Both the position numbers and the translations under genes were made by a program. From contig NZ_CP009451.1 in NCBI RefSeq assembly GCF_000757825.1, forward strand, positions 1,798,001 to 1,862,000: a stretch of DNA of 64,000 nt, given 5' to 3'. This DNA comes from Cedecea neteri (GTDB lineage: Bacteria; Pseudomonadota; Gammaproteobacteria; Enterobacterales; Enterobacteriaceae). This document shows positions 49,661 through 60,775 of this stretch, one piece after another (positions within the stretch are counted from its first letter, which is position 1; each line of letters opens with the position of its first letter). Below the pieces are notes generated by a model, which worked only from the letters and a program-made list of their open reading frames with translations, did not search any database and was not told where the DNA came from.

Positions 49661-52324
49661 TTACGCCAGACGCGGGTTAACTTTTTCTGCATCGATGTTG
49701 AATTTGGTAATTGCGTCTGCAACTACTTTCTTATCGATTTCGCCACGTTTAGCCAGTTCGCCCAGGGCCGCTACGACCACGTAAGAAGCATCAACTTCGA
49801 AGTGGTGACGCAGGTTTTCGCGGCTGTCAGAACGACCGAAGCCGTCGGTACCCAGTACGCGATAATCATCAGCTGGTACGTAAGTACGAACCTGCTCGGC
49901 GAACAGTTTCATATAGTCAGTAGAAGCTACCGCTGGAGCGTCGCTCATCACCTGAGCGATGTAAGGAACGCGCGGAGTTTCCATTGGGTGCAGCATGTTC
50001 CAGCGCTCACAGTCCTGGCCATCACGTGCCAGTTCGGTGAAGGAAGTTACGCTGTACACGTCGGAGCCCACGCCGTAGTCGTTCGCCAGGATCTGAGCTG
50101 CTTCACGCACGTGACGCAGGATAGAACCGGAGCCCAGCAGCTGAACTTTACCTTTGCTACCTGCAACGGTTTCGAGTTTGTAGATACCTTTACGGATACC
50201 TTCCTCGGCACCTGCTGGCATAGCCGGCATGTGGTAGTTTTCGTTCAGGGTGGTGATGTAGTAGTAAATGTTCTCTTGTGCTTCACCGTACATACGGGTC
50301 AGACCATCGTGCATGATGACGGCCACTTCGTACGCGTAAGACGGGTCGTAAGAGATACAGTTAGGGATAGTCAGAGACTGAATGTGGCTGTGGCCATCTT
50401 CGTGCTGCAGACCTTCACCGTTCAGGGTCGTACGACCGGAAGTACCACCTACCAGGAAGCCGCGAGCCTGTTGGTCGCCAGCCTGCCAGCACAGGTCACC
50501 GATACGCTGGAAACCGAACATAGAGTAGTAGATGTAGAACGGAATCATCGGCAGGTTGTTGGTGCTGTAAGAGGTCGCAGCAGCCAGCCAGGATGCGCCT
50601 GCACCCAGTTCGTTGATCCCTTCCTGCAGAATCTGACCTTTCTCGTCTTCTTTATAGTATGCAACCTGCTCACGGTCCTGCGGGGTGTACTGCTGACCGT
50701 TCGGGCTGTAGATACCAATCTGACGGAACAGACCTTCCATACCAAAGGTACGCGCCTCATCGGCGATGATTGGAACCAGACGGTCTTTGATAGACGGGTT
50801 CTTCAGCATCACGTTCAGGGCACGAACGAAGGCGATGGTGGTGGAGATTTCTTTGTTCTGCTCTTCCAGCAGCTGAGAGAAGTCTTCCAGCGCTGGCAGT
50901 TCCAGTTTTTCAGAGAAGTTTGGCTGACGAGCAGGCAGGTAGCCTTTCAGCGCCTGACGACGTTCGTGCAGGTACTTGTGCTCTTCAGAGCCTTCAGGGA
51001 AGGTGATGTAAGACAGGTTTTCTACCTGCTCATCGGACACTGGAACGTTGAAACGGTCGCGGATGTAACGCACGCCGTCCATGTTCATTTTCTTCACCTG
51101 GTGAGCGATGTTTTTACCTTCTGCGGTATCGCCCATGCCGTAACCTTTGATGGTGTGGGCCAGGATAACGGTCGCTTTACCTTTGGTGTCCTGCGCTTTT
51201 TTCAGTGCAGCGTACACTTTCTTCGGATCGTGACCACCACGGTTCAGCGCCCAGATCTGCTCATCAGTCCAGTCAGCAACCAGTGCGGCGGTTTCAGGAT
51301 ATTTACCGAAGAAGTGCTCACGTACGTAGGCGCCGTCTTTGGATTTGAAGGTCTGGTAGTCGCCGTCAACGGTTTCGTTCATCAGCTGGATCAGTTTACC
51401 GCTGGTGTCTTTACGCAGCAGCTCATCCCAACGACCGCCCCACATCACTTTGATAACGTTCCAGCCAGCACCGCTGAAGATGCCTTCCAGTTCGTTGATG
51501 ATCTTACCGTTGCCGGTGACCGGACCATCCAGACGCTGCAGGTTACAGTTGATGATGAAGCACAGGTTGTCCAGCTTCTCACGGGTCGCGATAGTGATCG
51601 CCCCTTTAGATTCTGGCTCATCCATTTCACCGTCGCCCAGGAAGGCGTAAACGGTTTGCTCGGAGGTGTCTTTCAGGCCACGGTGTTCCAGATATTTCAG
51701 GAATTTAGCCTGGTAGATAGCACCGATTGGGCCCAGACCCATAGAAACGGTCGGGAACTGCCAGAATTCTGGCATCAGTTTAGGGTGCGGGTAAGAAGAC
51801 AGACCTTTACCGTGAACTTCCTGACGGAAGTTGTTCATCTGCTCTTCGGTCAGACGCCCTTCAAGGAAGGCACGTGCATAGATGCCCGGAGAGATGTGGC
51901 CCTGGAAGTACACCAGATCGCCGCCGTCTTTCTCGTTGGCTGCACGGAAGAAGTGGTTAAAGCACACTTCGTAAACGGTGGCAGAAGACTGGAAGGAAGC
52001 CATGTGGCCGCCCAGCTCCAGGTCTTTCTTGGATGCGCGCAGAACGGTCATAATGGCGTTCCAGCGGATAGCAGAACGGATACGGCGTTCCAGATCCAGA
52101 TTGCCCGGATATTCCGGTTCGTCTTCAACGGCAATGGTGTTCACATAGTTGCGAGCACCTGCAGAAGCAGCGACTTTCACGCCGCCTTTGCTGGCTTCGG
52201 ACAGCAGCTGATCGATCAGATACTGTGCACGCTCAACACCTTCTTCACGGATAACCGATTCGATCGCCTGTAGCCAGTCGCGAGTTTCAATCGGATCCAC
52301 GTCATTTGGGAAACGTTCTGACAT
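49661..52324 (-). CDS. aceE: Pyruvate dehydrogenase E1 component AceE
   Basis: AceE is the homodimeric, thiamine diphosphate-dependent E1 that decarboxylates pyruvate. It has 887 residues, as in E. coli. The ThDP motif runs from [10 protein letters not shown] to [11 protein letters not shown], and the inner-loop histidines lie in GHDPKK and the [12 protein letters not shown] region. The start at 52324 gives [10 protein letters not shown] with AAGGA upstream; the frame open to 52396 passes through a hairpin and is leader. It follows pdhR on the same strand after 119 bases. Confidence 0.98.
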   Translation of the reverse strand: MSERFPNDVDPIETRDWLQAIESVIREEGVERAQYLIDQLLSEASKGGVKVAASAGARNYVNTIAVEDEPEYPGNLDLERRIRSAIRWNAIMTVLRASKKDLELGGHMASFQSSATVYEVCFNHFFRAANEKDGGDLVYFQGHISPGIYARAFLEGRLTEEQMNNFRQEVHGKGLSSYPHPKLMPEFWQFPTVSMGLGPIGAIYQAKFLKYLEHRGLKDTSEQTVYAFLGDGEMDEPESKGAITIATREKLDNLCFIINCNLQRLDGPVTGNGKIINELEGIFSGAGWNVIKVMWGGRWDELLRKDTSGKLIQLMNETVDGDYQTFKSKDGAYVREHFFGKYPETAALVADWTDEQIWALNRGGHDPKKVYAALKKAQDTKGKATVILAHTIKGYGMGDTAEGKNIAHQVKKMNMDGVRYIRDRFNVPVSDEQVENLSYITFPEGSEEHKYLHERRQALKGYLPARQPNFSEKLELPALEDFSQLLEEQNKEISTTIAFVRALNVMLKNPSIKDRLVPIIADEARTFGMEGLFRQIGIYSPNGQQYTPQDREQVAYYKEDEKGQILQEGINELGAGASWLAAATSYSTNNLPMIPFYIYYSMFGFQRIGDLCWQAGDQQARGFLVGGTSGRTTLNGEGLQHEDGHSHIQSLTIPNCISYDPSYAYEVAVIMHDGLTRMYGEAQENIYYYITTLNENYHMPAMPAGAEEGIRKGIYKLETVAGSKGKVQLLGSGSILRHVREAAQILANDYGVGSDVYSVTSFTELARDGQDCERWNMLHPMETPRVPYIAQVMSDAPAVASTDYMKLFAEQVRTYVPADDYRVLGTDGFGRSDSRENLRHHFEVDASYVVVAALGELAKRGEIDKKVVADAITKFNIDAEKVNPRLA

Positions 52325-52362
52325 GGGGGTATTCCTTATCTGTCTAATACGTTGATTATCTG

Positions 52363-52410
52363 GAACCTGTCCCATTGTATTTTCACGAGAAAACACAATA
52401 AGACAGGTTC
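52363..52410 (-). other. Long RNA hairpin in the pdhR-aceE intergenic region
   Basis: Arms GAACCTGTC/GACAGGTTC (9 bp) are followed, after a 2x2 internal loop, by an 11-bp stem with one G-U pair (ATTGTGTTTTC with GAAAATACAAT) and a four-base loop. In total 20 base pairs fold in 48 bases, ending 38 bases before the aceE ATG. There is no T run, so it looks like a stability or processing element rather than a terminator. Confidence 0.7.
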
Positions 52411-52443
52411 TGTGTTTAGTTGCCGCGCGCTAAAGTTTGGCGC

Positions 52444-53208
52444 TTAATCCTTACGTTGCTGAAGGAGACGGAGAGAGCGTTCACGACGACTCTGCTCGCG
52501 GCTACGATCCAGCAATATTTCCTCAATAAACGCCAGGTGACGGTGCGACGCTTCTCGCGCCTGCTCCGGCTGGCGAGCCATAATCGCCGCAAAAATGCTG
52601 GCGCGATGGCTGCTCACTTGCGCCAACATCTCGCGGCGCGCGTAGAGCAATTCAAAATTCTGGCGAACGTTTTGTTCGAGCATCGGCTCCATGCAGCGCA
52701 ATAAATGCAGAAGCACAACATTATGCGCGGCTTCGGTTACGGCAATTTGATACTGCATGACGGCATCGGCTTCGGCGTCTAAATCACCGGACTCCTGAGC
52801 CTGCTGGATAGCGACATGGCAATCACCAATGCGCGAGAGGTCTTCTTCCGTACCGCGAAGCGCCGCGTAATAGGCCGCAATCCCCTCAAGGGCATGACGG
52901 GTTTCTAGCAGATCAAACTGGGATTCGGGGTGGTCTGAGAGCAGTTCAACCAGCGGGTCACTCAGGCTCTGCCAAAGGTTGTTCTGAACAAAAGTACCGC
53001 CGCCCTGGCGACGAAGCAGCAAACCCTTCGCTTCGAGACGCTGAATGGCCTCGCGCAATGAAGGACGGGAAACATCGAATTGTTTCGCCAGTTCGCGTTC
53101 AGGTGGAAGTTTTTCGCCCGGGCGCAGAGTGCCCTCAAGGATGAGAAACTCCAGCTGCTGCTCTATCACATCGGATAATTTGGGTTGGCGGATTTTGCTG
53201 TAGGCCAT
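52444..53208 (-). CDS. pdhR: Pyruvate dehydrogenase complex repressor PdhR
   Basis: PdhR is a GntR/FadR-family repressor released by pyruvate; it controls its own operon and respiratory genes. The 254 residues match E. coli. The winged helix covers about residues 10-75 ([24 protein letters not shown]), and the FCD ligand domain follows with the metal-binding histidines in EAAHN and SSHRA. A perfect operator lies in its leader at 53241-53255, so it represses pdhR-aceEF-lpd. It is divergent from aroP. Confidence 0.97.
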   Translation of the reverse strand: MAYSKIRQPKLSDVIEQQLEFLILEGTLRPGEKLPPERELAKQFDVSRPSLREAIQRLEAKGLLLRRQGGGTFVQNNLWQSLSDPLVELLSDHPESQFDLLETRHALEGIAAYYAALRGTEEDLSRIGDCHVAIQQAQESGDLDAEADAVMQYQIAVTEAAHNVVLLHLLRCMEPMLEQNVRQNFELLYARREMLAQVSSHRASIFAAIMARQPEQAREASHRHLAFIEEILLDRSREQSRRERSLRLLQQRKD

Positions 53209-53240
53209 CGTTCCCTATCTCTGCCATGAGCTCGGAGTCA

Positions 53241-53255
53241 ATTGGTAAGACCAAT
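53241..53255. promoter_or_regulatory. PdhR operator
   Basis: ATTGGTAAGACCAAT is a perfect ATTGGT-N3-ACCAAT palindrome, the PdhR consensus. It covers about +12 to +26 relative to the inferred pdhR start, the same place as in E. coli. Confidence 0.9.
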
Positions 53256-53273
53256 TTCACGTTCGTGAGGCTA

Positions 53274-53302
53274 AAAGTAACAAAGTATTCACCTTCTGTC
53301 CA
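53274..53302 (-). promoter_or_regulatory. pdhR promoter
   Basis: On the minus strand TGGACA (53297-53302) and TACTTT (53274-53279) are 17 bases apart. The start would lie near 53267, which places the PdhR operator just downstream. Confidence 0.65.
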
Positions 53303-53746
53303 TATTGGTTTTGATTGAAATCATGAAAGCAGGCACATTTTAACAATAATAAGAGTATGGCTTTTCAAACCCGTAACCTGTCGCACAAGCCACGTTTACT
53401 CCTTAAGTGGCAATGTTAACGTTTATGAAACGATATATTTTTCAATCGCAACCGATAACGCCTGCAAAAAAGCGGCATATTCATGCAATGAAAACGCATG
53501 CCAAAGGAAGCCACAGATCGGCTTTTGCCCTCGCCCTTTTTTACAAATGGTTTCTTTTTACCCAACTCGTCAGAGCAGTGACAGAAAGCAGGTGCAAAGG
53601 CGCTCGCTTAACACTATTCTTTGCGATGCGGTAGCCCTATCCGCAAAATTCATAATTGATAGCCGTAAAAAAAAGACTACACATTACGGAATACAACAAT
53701 TACATCCGCGTCAATGTAGCGCAGACATTAACCACTACGAGGTTAC
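53303..53746 (+). other. Intergenic region upstream of aroP
   Basis: About 440 AT-rich bases between the pdhR promoter and aroP. They should hold the aroP promoter(s), which in E. coli are controlled by TyrR. I find no clear TGTAAA-N6-TTTACA box and no convincing promoter; CATAAT at 53651-53656 is the only fair -10 candidate. An inverted repeat GCCAC-N13-GTGGC spans about 53389-53411. A 75-codon frame at 53407-53634 has no ribosome site and no recognisable sequence. Confidence 0.5.
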
Positions 53747-55117
53747 ATGATGGAAGGTCAACAGCACGGCGACACGCTGAAACGCGGCCTTAAAAACCGC
53801 CATATTCAGCTTATCGCGCTGGGTGGAGCTATCGGGACGGGCCTGTTTCTGGGCAGCGCATCCGTCATCCAGTCCGCAGGTCCGGCAATTATTCTCGGCT
53901 ATGCCATCGCCGGGTTTATCGCTTTTTTAATTATGCGCCAGCTGGGTGAAATGGTCGTTGAGGAGCCGGTAGCCGGGTCATTCAGCCATTTCGCTTATAA
54001 GTATTGGGGCGGTTTCGCGGGCTTCGCTTCAGGCTGGAACTACTGGGTACTGTACGTCCTTGTTGCCATGGCTGAGCTGACGGCAGTCGGCAAATACATC
54101 CAGTTCTGGTGGCCGGAGATCCCTACCTGGGCCACGGCGGCAGTGTTCTTTGTCGCTATCAACGCCATCAATTTAACCAACGTTAAAGTCTTTGGTGAGA
54201 TGGAGTTCTGGTTCGCCATCATCAAGGTGGTGGCCGTTATTGCCATGATTCTGTTCGGCGGCTGGCTGCTGTTTAGCGGCAACGGCGGCCCGCAGGCTTC
54301 CGTGAGCAACCTCTGGGATCAGGGTGGTTTCCTGCCGCACGGCATCACCGGGCTGGTCATGATGATGGCTATCATTATGTTCTCCTTCGGCGGCCTTGAG
54401 CTGGTCGGTATTACCGCCGCCGAAGCAGATAATCCTGAAGTGAGCATTCCAAAAGCGACCAACCAGGTTATCTACCGTATTCTGATTTTCTATGTGGGTT
54501 CGCTGGCGATTCTGCTGTCTCTGCTGCCGTGGACTCGCGTCACCGCCGACACCAGCCCGTTCGTTCTGATCTTCCATGAGCTGGGCGATACCTTCGTTGC
54601 CAACGCGCTGAATGTCGTGGTGCTTACCGCCGCGCTGTCGGTTTACAACAGCTGCGTTTACTGCAACAGCCGTATGCTGTTCGGCCTGGCGCAGCAGGGT
54701 AACGCGCCGAAGATGCTGAAAAACGTCGATAAGCGCGGCGTACCGGTGAACACGATTCTGGTTTCCGCAGGTTTCACCGCACTTTGCGTGCTGATTAACT
54801 ACCTGGCGCCTGAATCAGCCTTCGGCCTGCTGATGGCGCTGGTGGTCTCGGCTCTGGTGATCAACTGGGCAATGATCAGCCTGGCACACATGAAGTTCCG
54901 CCGGGCAAAACAGCAGCAAGGGGTCAAAACCCGCTTCCCTGCCCTGTTCTATCCTTTAGGAAACTGGGTCTGCCTGCTGTTCATGGTTGCCGTGCTGGTC
55001 ATCATGCTGATTACGCCGGGCATGGCTATCTCGGTTTACCTGATTCCGGTATGGATTGCGATTCTGGGCGTGGGTTACTTCCTTAAGCAGAAGAACCTGA
55101 AGGCGGTTAAAGCCTGA
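53747..55117 (+). CDS. aroP: Aromatic amino acid permease AroP
   Basis: AroP is the general proton-driven importer of phenylalanine, tyrosine and tryptophan. The 456-residue protein has 12 membrane helices and the amino acid permease signature near the N terminus (IQLIALGGAIGTGLFLGSA), plus the conserved PEVSIPKATNQV loop. Two ATG codons follow each other at 53747 and 53750; the first gives the MMEGQQHG N terminus of E. coli, the second has the better distance from GAGG. A terminator shared with ampE follows. Confidence 0.96.
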   Translation: MMEGQQHGDTLKRGLKNRHIQLIALGGAIGTGLFLGSASVIQSAGPAIILGYAIAGFIAFLIMRQLGEMVVEEPVAGSFSHFAYKYWGGFAGFASGWNYWVLYVLVAMAELTAVGKYIQFWWPEIPTWATAAVFFVAINAINLTNVKVFGEMEFWFAIIKVVAVIAMILFGGWLLFSGNGGPQASVSNLWDQGGFLPHGITGLVMMMAIIMFSFGGLELVGITAAEADNPEVSIPKATNQVIYRILIFYVGSLAILLSLLPWTRVTADTSPFVLIFHELGDTFVANALNVVVLTAALSVYNSCVYCNSRMLFGLAQQGNAPKMLKNVDKRGVPVNTILVSAGFTALCVLINYLAPESAFGLLMALVVSALVINWAMISLAHMKFRRAKQQQGVKTRFPALFYPLGNWVCLLFMVAVLVIMLITPGMAISVYLIPVWIAILGVGYFLKQKNLKAVKA

Positions 55118-55120
55118 TAA

Positions 55121-55152
55121 ACAAAACGCCACGCAAATGCGGGGCGTTTTGT
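55121..55152. terminator. Shared terminator between aroP and ampE
   Basis: A 10-bp stem (ACAAAACGCC/GGCGTTTTGT) around an inner ACGC-AAAT-GCG(G) hairpin. The A and T arms serve both convergent genes. Confidence 0.85.
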
Positions 55153-55168
55153 TACAAGCGTTCTGAAC

Positions 55169-56023
55169 CTAGACCAACGTGCCGTAAATCGTCAGCAATG
55201 CGACGACAACGACAATCACCAGTGAAACCTTTTTTGCCAGAGAAACCGCAGCCTTCGGCGTTTTCATCTTATCTTGATGAGGTTCTCGTGCCAGCGAGTA
55301 CTGCGCCAGCTGCGTCAGGACCTGATACTGAGAAGTATGCCTGTCGGCAAGAGAAGCAAACCACGCGGGAAGCGCTCGCTCGCCGTGGCCCAGCAAGGCA
55401 TAAGCGACCCCAACCAGGCGCACAGGCACCCAGTCCAGAACGTGAAGAATGCCATCAATCCCCGAGAGCAGGCGCTCATGCGGCGTATGATGCCGGGCAA
55501 GCCAGGTCTGCCATGCACGTAAGAAAGCATAACCCGCAAGCGTGACCGGCCCCCAGACTCCGCCAACCACGAACCAAAATAGCGGGGCAAGATAGAAACG
55601 GAAGTTAATCCATAGCAACGCGTTTTGCAGCTCGCGAAGGTATTCGCGCTCGCTACATTCCGGCGGAACACCATGAATCAGCGTAAGTTCGCTCGCCATT
55701 GCATCACGCGCATGCCCGTCATCATGGCTCGCGGCTTTAAGGTAAGAATGGTAATGCAGCCTGACCTGTCCTGCACCGATGCACAGCACGCCGAGCGCAA
55801 TCCAGAACACCAGCAGCGGGAGGTTAAACAGCAGCCCATGCAAAGCGCGGGTAATCAGGAAAACCACGGCCATAAACGCGGCGGTCATCAACAGCGTTTT
55901 TAACAGAGAAAAATGCTTCACCCGCCCAAAAAGCACTTCAAGGCGGTGATCTAGCTGCCAGTGCTCGCCCATCTTGAACAATCGCTCGCCCATCAGGACC
56001 AACAGCAGGGTAAACAGGGTCAT
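55169..56023 (-). CDS. ampE: Inner-membrane protein AmpE
   Basis: AmpE is a 284-residue protein with four or five hydrophobic helices, of the same length as in E. coli. It is co-transcribed with ampD and has been proposed as a sensor or signalling protein in beta-lactamase induction, without proven function. Its ATG overlaps the ampD stop in ATGA. No chromosomal ampC or ampR lies in this window. Confidence 0.93.
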   Translation of the reverse strand: MTLFTLLLVLMGERLFKMGEHWQLDHRLEVLFGRVKHFSLLKTLLMTAAFMAVVFLITRALHGLLFNLPLLVFWIALGVLCIGAGQVRLHYHSYLKAASHDDGHARDAMASELTLIHGVPPECSEREYLRELQNALLWINFRFYLAPLFWFVVGGVWGPVTLAGYAFLRAWQTWLARHHTPHERLLSGIDGILHVLDWVPVRLVGVAYALLGHGERALPAWFASLADRHTSQYQVLTQLAQYSLAREPHQDKMKTPKAAVSLAKKVSLVIVVVVALLTIYGTLV

Positions 56024-56583
56024 GTGCTCTCCTTGTCGGTAGCCTTTTCAACCGCACCCAGAAAGCGCGGCCAGTCAAACGAAGGGCCTGGGTCGGTCTT
56101 ACGACCGGGAGCAATATCGCTGTGGCCCGTCATGTTTTTCGCTATATCAGGATAGTGCTGAATCAGTAACTTAGCTAAAGCTGTCAGTTGCTGATACTGC
56201 GCCTCGGTGTAGGCCAGCGTATCGGTTCCCTCAAGCTCAATACCGATAGAAAAGTCGTTGCACTTTTCTCTTCCCTGATAGCTTGAAACGCCCGCATGCC
56301 ACGCACGTTTATCGAAAGGGACATACTGAACAATTTCGCCGTCGCGGCGAATCAGGCAATGGGCAGAGACGCGTAAATGTGAAATACCGGCAAAGTAAGG
56401 ATGAGCCTCAGGGTCGAGCGTCCCGGCAAAGAGTGCGTCAATCCAGGGGCCACCAAATTCCCCCGGCGGCAAACTGATATTGTGCACCACCAGCAACGAG
56501 GGATTTTCCTCTTCCGGTCGGCCGTCAAAATGCGGGGATGGCAGATGTTTTACCCCCACCAGCCAGCCGTCTTTAAGCTGCAT
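56020..56583 (-). CDS. ampD: 1,6-anhydro-N-acetylmuramyl-L-alanine amidase AmpD
   Basis: AmpD cleaves the peptide from cytoplasmic anhydro-muropeptides in cell-wall recycling; its loss induces AmpC beta-lactamase in species that carry ampR-ampC. The 187 residues (E. coli 183) contain the zinc ligands H34 (VVHNISL), H154 and D164 ([15 protein letters not shown]). AGGAG precedes the ATG. There is no signal peptide, as expected for a cytoplasmic enzyme. It is divergent from nadC. Confidence 0.97.
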   Translation of the reverse strand: MQLKDGWLVGVKHLPSPHFDGRPEEENPSLLVVHNISLPPGEFGGPWIDALFAGTLDPEAHPYFAGISHLRVSAHCLIRRDGEIVQYVPFDKRAWHAGVSSYQGREKCNDFSIGIELEGTDTLAYTEAQYQQLTALAKLLIQHYPDIAKNMTGHSDIAPGRKTDPGPSFDWPRFLGAVEKATDKEST

Positions 56584-56627
56584 GAGAGGTTCTCCTTAGA
56601 GTGGTACTTGAAGTCGCTTCAGAGTAG

Positions 56628-57557
<930 letters not shown>

Positions 57558-57567
57558 CTCTCCATTG

Positions 57568-57601
57568 CTGCGGGCGTGCCTCCGGTTACGTCCGCAGTTT
57601 T
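57568..57601 (+). terminator. nadC terminator
   Basis: A 10-bp stem with one G-U pair (CTGCGGGCGT/ACGTCCGCAG, 10-base loop) is followed by TTTT, ten bases after the nadC stop. Confidence 0.7.
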
Positions 57602-57742
57602 GCGCACCCGCTTCCATTTCGAATGTTGATCAACACAATCGCTATAACTACTGCGGAAGCTATTTCCCGAATCCTGATTTCCCCATTCGCTATTGCCTAA
57701 CCCGTTTAGCACAGTGCTGCTCTCTAACCAAAGGAGCGGCAA

Positions 57743-58198
57743 ATGAACAAGCAAAAAGGGTTTACGCTAATCGAACTCATGGTGGTGATAGGTATCATCG
57801 CTATTCTTAGCGCCATCGGCATTCCGGGGTATCAAAACTACCTTCGTAAAGCAGCATTGACCGATATGCTGCAAACCTTCTTACCCTATCGTACCGCCAT
57901 TGAACTCTGCGCGATTGAACGGGGTGGAATCACCGGCTGTAACGCAGGCAGCAACGGCATTGCGGAAACCAGAACGACGCGCTACGTCGGGGCAATGAGC
58001 GTAGCCAGCGGTATCGTGACGTTAAGCGGACAGGAATCGCTGAACGGGCTGACGGCAACATTCACCCCACAGTGGAGCGACACCAGCGGCGTAACCGGTT
58101 GGGTCAGGAGCTGCAATGCCGAAAACGGCTCCCCTCTAAAACAAGCCTGCGAGGACGTTTTCCGCTTTAACGAAAGCAAAGCAGGAGCTGGCGAATGA
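57743..58198 (+). CDS. ppdD: Type IV pilin-like major subunit PpdD
   Basis: PpdD is a type IVa prepilin. The short leader MNKQKG is followed by the processing site G6|F7 and the FTLIELMVVIGIIAILSAIGIP helix with E5 of the mature protein. The 151-residue precursor (E. coli 146) has two cysteine pairs, one early (ELCAIERGGITGC) and one near the C terminus (SCNAENG...QAC). Its stop overlaps hofB in ATGA. In E. coli the genes are poorly expressed under laboratory conditions but can build pili. Confidence 0.94.
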   Translation: MNKQKGFTLIELMVVIGIIAILSAIGIPGYQNYLRKAALTDMLQTFLPYRTAIELCAIERGGITGCNAGSNGIAETRTTRYVGAMSVASGIVTLSGQESLNGLTATFTPQWSDTSGVTGWVRSCNAENGSPLKQACEDVFRFNESKAGAGE

Positions 58199-59574
58199 AC
58201 GCAAAAGAGCAGCTTCATTCCCTTTGCCAACACTACAATGCCGTACTGGTAGAAGAGACGCAAAACGTATTACGGATTGCGACGCTTGAAGCCCCGGGTG
58301 AGCAGCTGTATGAGGCATTACGCTTTTTCTGTAACAAGCATATTGATGTAGAGATATGGCCCGCTGAAAAGCTGGAGAAATGGCAAACCCACGAATTCAC
58401 ACAACCCTCAGAGAAAGATCACGGCAGCTCGGTGGTCACGCTATTAAATACAACCCTCGCCGCCGCAGTGCAGCAGCGGGCCTCCGATATCCATTTTGAA
58501 CCCTTGGAGAACGCCTTTCGCATTCGACTCCGCATTGATGGCGTCCTTCAGTGCCAACCGCTGCTGCCGCAGGCAATGATTGCGCCCGTCACCGCCAGGC
58601 TCAAAATTTTGGCGAACCTGGATATTGCTGAAAAGCGATTGCCGCAGGACGGACAAATGGATTATCTCGCCGAAGGCGTGAAAGCCTCGTTCCGCGTCTC
58701 GACGCTACCTTGCCGCCATGGTGAAAAAGTTGTTTTAAGGATCCTCCAGCAAGGCAAACAGAGTATGGATATGCACTCGTTGGGCATGTCGGAAGGCGAA
58801 ACAGAGCAATTCAGGCATTCACTCGATACCCCTCAGGGCATGATTTTGGTTACCGGGCCTACCGGCAGCGGAAAGACCATAACGCTTTATAGCGCCCTGG
58901 CGGCGCTTAACCGGCCGGGCATTAACGTCTGTAGCGTGGAAGATCCGGTAGAAATCCCTCAGGAGGGGCTCAACCAAACGCAAATAAACCCCAAGGCCGG
59001 GCTCACCTTTCAAAGCGTCCTTCGCGCCTTATTGAGACAGGATCCGGACGTCATTATGGTCGGTGAAATCCGGGACGGAGAAACGGCAGAAATAGCTATT
59101 AAGGCAGCCCAGACCGGACACCTGGTTTTGTCGACGCTTCATACTAACTCTACCGTTGAAACGCTTGTCCGGCTGGAGCAAATGGCGGTTCCTCGCTGGA
59201 TGATTGCTTCAGCCGTGAATATCATCGTGGCCCAAAGGCTGGTGAGAAAACTTTGCCCCCACTGCAAAAAACGTAGCGAAACGCCCATCAGATTACCCCG
59301 CCATCTTTGGCCTTCTGAGTTGCCACAATGGCACGCTCCTGGATGCGAAAGATGCTACGGGGGATATTATGGGCGTACGGCGTTATTTGAACTGCTCCCT
59401 TTTTCTGCAGCCCTGCGGGTAGCAATTGCTCAGGGTGAACCTGCGGCTAAGATTGAAGCGTTAGCCAAAGAGCAAGGCATGCGTACGCTGTTCGAGAGCG
59501 GCTGCCTTGTGGTCGAACAAGGGCACACCTCTTTGGCAGAGGTTTATCGGGTGTTAGGGGTGCCAAATGCCTAA
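58195..59574 (+). CDS. hofB: Type IV pilus assembly ATPase HofB (GspE/PilB family)
   Basis: HofB is the predicted extension ATPase for PpdD pili. The 459 residues (E. coli 461) contain Walker A GPTGSGKT (about 220-227), the Asp box, Walker B in IMVGEIRDGETAE, the His box TGHLVLSTLHTN and a four-cysteine zinc site (LCPHCKK ... GCERC). The N-terminal domain is short compared with PilB. It overlaps ppdD by four bases and hofC by eight, so the three genes are one translational unit. Confidence 0.94.
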   Translation: MNAKEQLHSLCQHYNAVLVEETQNVLRIATLEAPGEQLYEALRFFCNKHIDVEIWPAEKLEKWQTHEFTQPSEKDHGSSVVTLLNTTLAAAVQQRASDIHFEPLENAFRIRLRIDGVLQCQPLLPQAMIAPVTARLKILANLDIAEKRLPQDGQMDYLAEGVKASFRVSTLPCRHGEKVVLRILQQGKQSMDMHSLGMSEGETEQFRHSLDTPQGMILVTGPTGSGKTITLYSALAALNRPGINVCSVEDPVEIPQEGLNQTQINPKAGLTFQSVLRALLRQDPDVIMVGEIRDGETAEIAIKAAQTGHLVLSTLHTNSTVETLVRLEQMAVPRWMIASAVNIIVAQRLVRKLCPHCKKRSETPIRLPRHLWPSELPQWHAPGCERCYGGYYGRTALFELLPFSAALRVAIAQGEPAAKIEALAKEQGMRTLFESGCLVVEQGHTSLAEVYRVLGVPNA

Positions 59575-60775
59575 GCCCCAGCTCTGGTCCTGGGAAGCCA
59601 TTGACGCCGAGGGGCAGTTGAGGACCGGCGTAATGCTAGCCGGTGAACGTACCTTGTTGGAGGAAGAGCTTCACAAGCAGCAGCTTCAGCTACTCAGTGT
59701 TAAAAAATCCTTTATAGCAGGAAGTGCCTGCTGGCACATTCAGCAGAAGATAGACGTTATCCGGCAGCTTGCGGCCCTGCTTCACGCCGGCATTGCCTTA
59801 ACGGACGCGCTGCTGCTCATTGCGCGTCAGCACCCAAAACCTGAATGGTCAGCTTTATTGCAGCATATTGAACAGCAGGTATCACAGGGCATTCCGCTTT
59901 CAGAAACGCTTAAACAGTGGCCCCGTATCTTCCCGCCACTCTTTATCGCCTTATTGCATACCGGTGAACTGACCGGCAGGCTTGCAGAATGCTGCGAGCG
60001 GCTGGCCGAGCAGCAAGAACAGCAATATAAACTCACCAAAAAGGTGATGAAAGCCCTTCGCTATCCGCTTTTTATTTTTCTGGTCGCACTGCTGGTTACC
60101 GCAGGCATGGTGGGGTTTGTTCTGCCAGAATTCGCTAATATCTACCGCTCTTTTAATGCTCCCCTGCCCGCCATTACCCAGGCCGTCATGAGCATTTCAG
60201 CGTGGGCAACGACGCAGAGTGGCTGGTGGATTTTGGCCGCTATCATTCTTGCCGTTACAGGCTGGTGGCTTCGTCGTACTCGCCCCAGTCTTCGGGATAA
60301 AGAGCAATTATTGCTGCTAAAAATACCGGTGATTGCGCCATTGAGGCGCGGTCAATTACTGAGCCAGATATTCACCGTGCTTACGCTCTCACAACATTCC
60401 GGCGTGCCCCTGTTACAGGGGCTTGAGGCGGTTGAGAAAACGCTAATACAGCTTTTCTGGCAACGACAGATAGCGGACATACGCAAGCAGGTTTCCGAGG
60501 GCCAACCATTATGGCGAGCGCTGGAGCAGTCGGGCCATTTCACGCCGCTTTGCCAGCAGTTGGTTCGCATCGGTGAGGAATCAGGGTCACTGGATTTGAT
60601 GCTTGAACGCTTAGCGCGCTGGCATTATGAGAAAACGCAGGAACTGGCCGAAAACCTTGCCGCAACGCTGGAGCCAGTCATGATGCTGGTCATTGGCTTG
60701 ATCATTGGCACGCTGGTGATTGCGATGTATCTGCCTATTTTCCAGATGGGAGAGGCCATGAGCGGAGGAGGATGA
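59567..60775 (+). CDS. hofC: Type IV pilus inner-membrane platform protein HofC (GspF/PilC family)
   Basis: HofC is the platform protein that couples HofB to pilin assembly. The 402 residues (E. coli 400) hold two GspF repeats, each with the G-x-P-L hallmark (QGIPLSETL and EGQPLWRAL), and three membrane helices (about 165-190, 215-235 and 370-390). Its ATG lies inside the end of hofB. It converges on guaC with only 29 bases between the stops and no clear terminator. No pilD, pilT or secretin genes are in the window. Confidence 0.93.
   Translation: MPKPQLWSWEAIDAEGQLRTGVMLAGERTLLEEELHKQQLQLLSVKKSFIAGSACWHIQQKIDVIRQLAALLHAGIALTDALLLIARQHPKPEWSALLQHIEQQVSQGIPLSETLKQWPRIFPPLFIALLHTGELTGRLAECCERLAEQQEQQYKLTKKVMKALRYPLFIFLVALLVTAGMVGFVLPEFANIYRSFNAPLPAITQAVMSISAWATTQSGWWILAAIILAVTGWWLRRTRPSLRDKEQLLLLKIPVIAPLRRGQLLSQIFTVLTLSQHSGVPLLQGLEAVEKTLIQLFWQRQIADIRKQVSEGQPLWRALEQSGHFTPLCQQLVRIGEESGSLDLMLERLARWHYEKTQELAENLAATLEPVMMLVIGLIIGTLVIAMYLPIFQMGEAMSGGG

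Noticed and set aside
49646..52273. An 875-codon open frame on the plus strand, opposite aceE
   Set aside because: It is the mirror of a highly expressed gene with strong codon bias, which depletes stop codons in one antisense frame. The translation has no recognisable domain and no ribosome site. The long antisense frames opposite mrcB (19341-21245), acnB (43881-45242), hemL (11005-12108) and parts of clcA and aceF are explained in the same way.
53258..53269. Inverted repeat TCAC-N4-GTGA next to the PdhR operator, considered as a CRP or FNR site
   Set aside because: The half sites point the wrong way (TCAC...GTGA instead of TGTGA...TCACA), and the spacing does not fit FNR.
53407..53634. A 75-codon frame upstream of aroP
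   Set aside because: There is no ribosome site and no recognisable sequence, and it lies in the promoter region of aroP.
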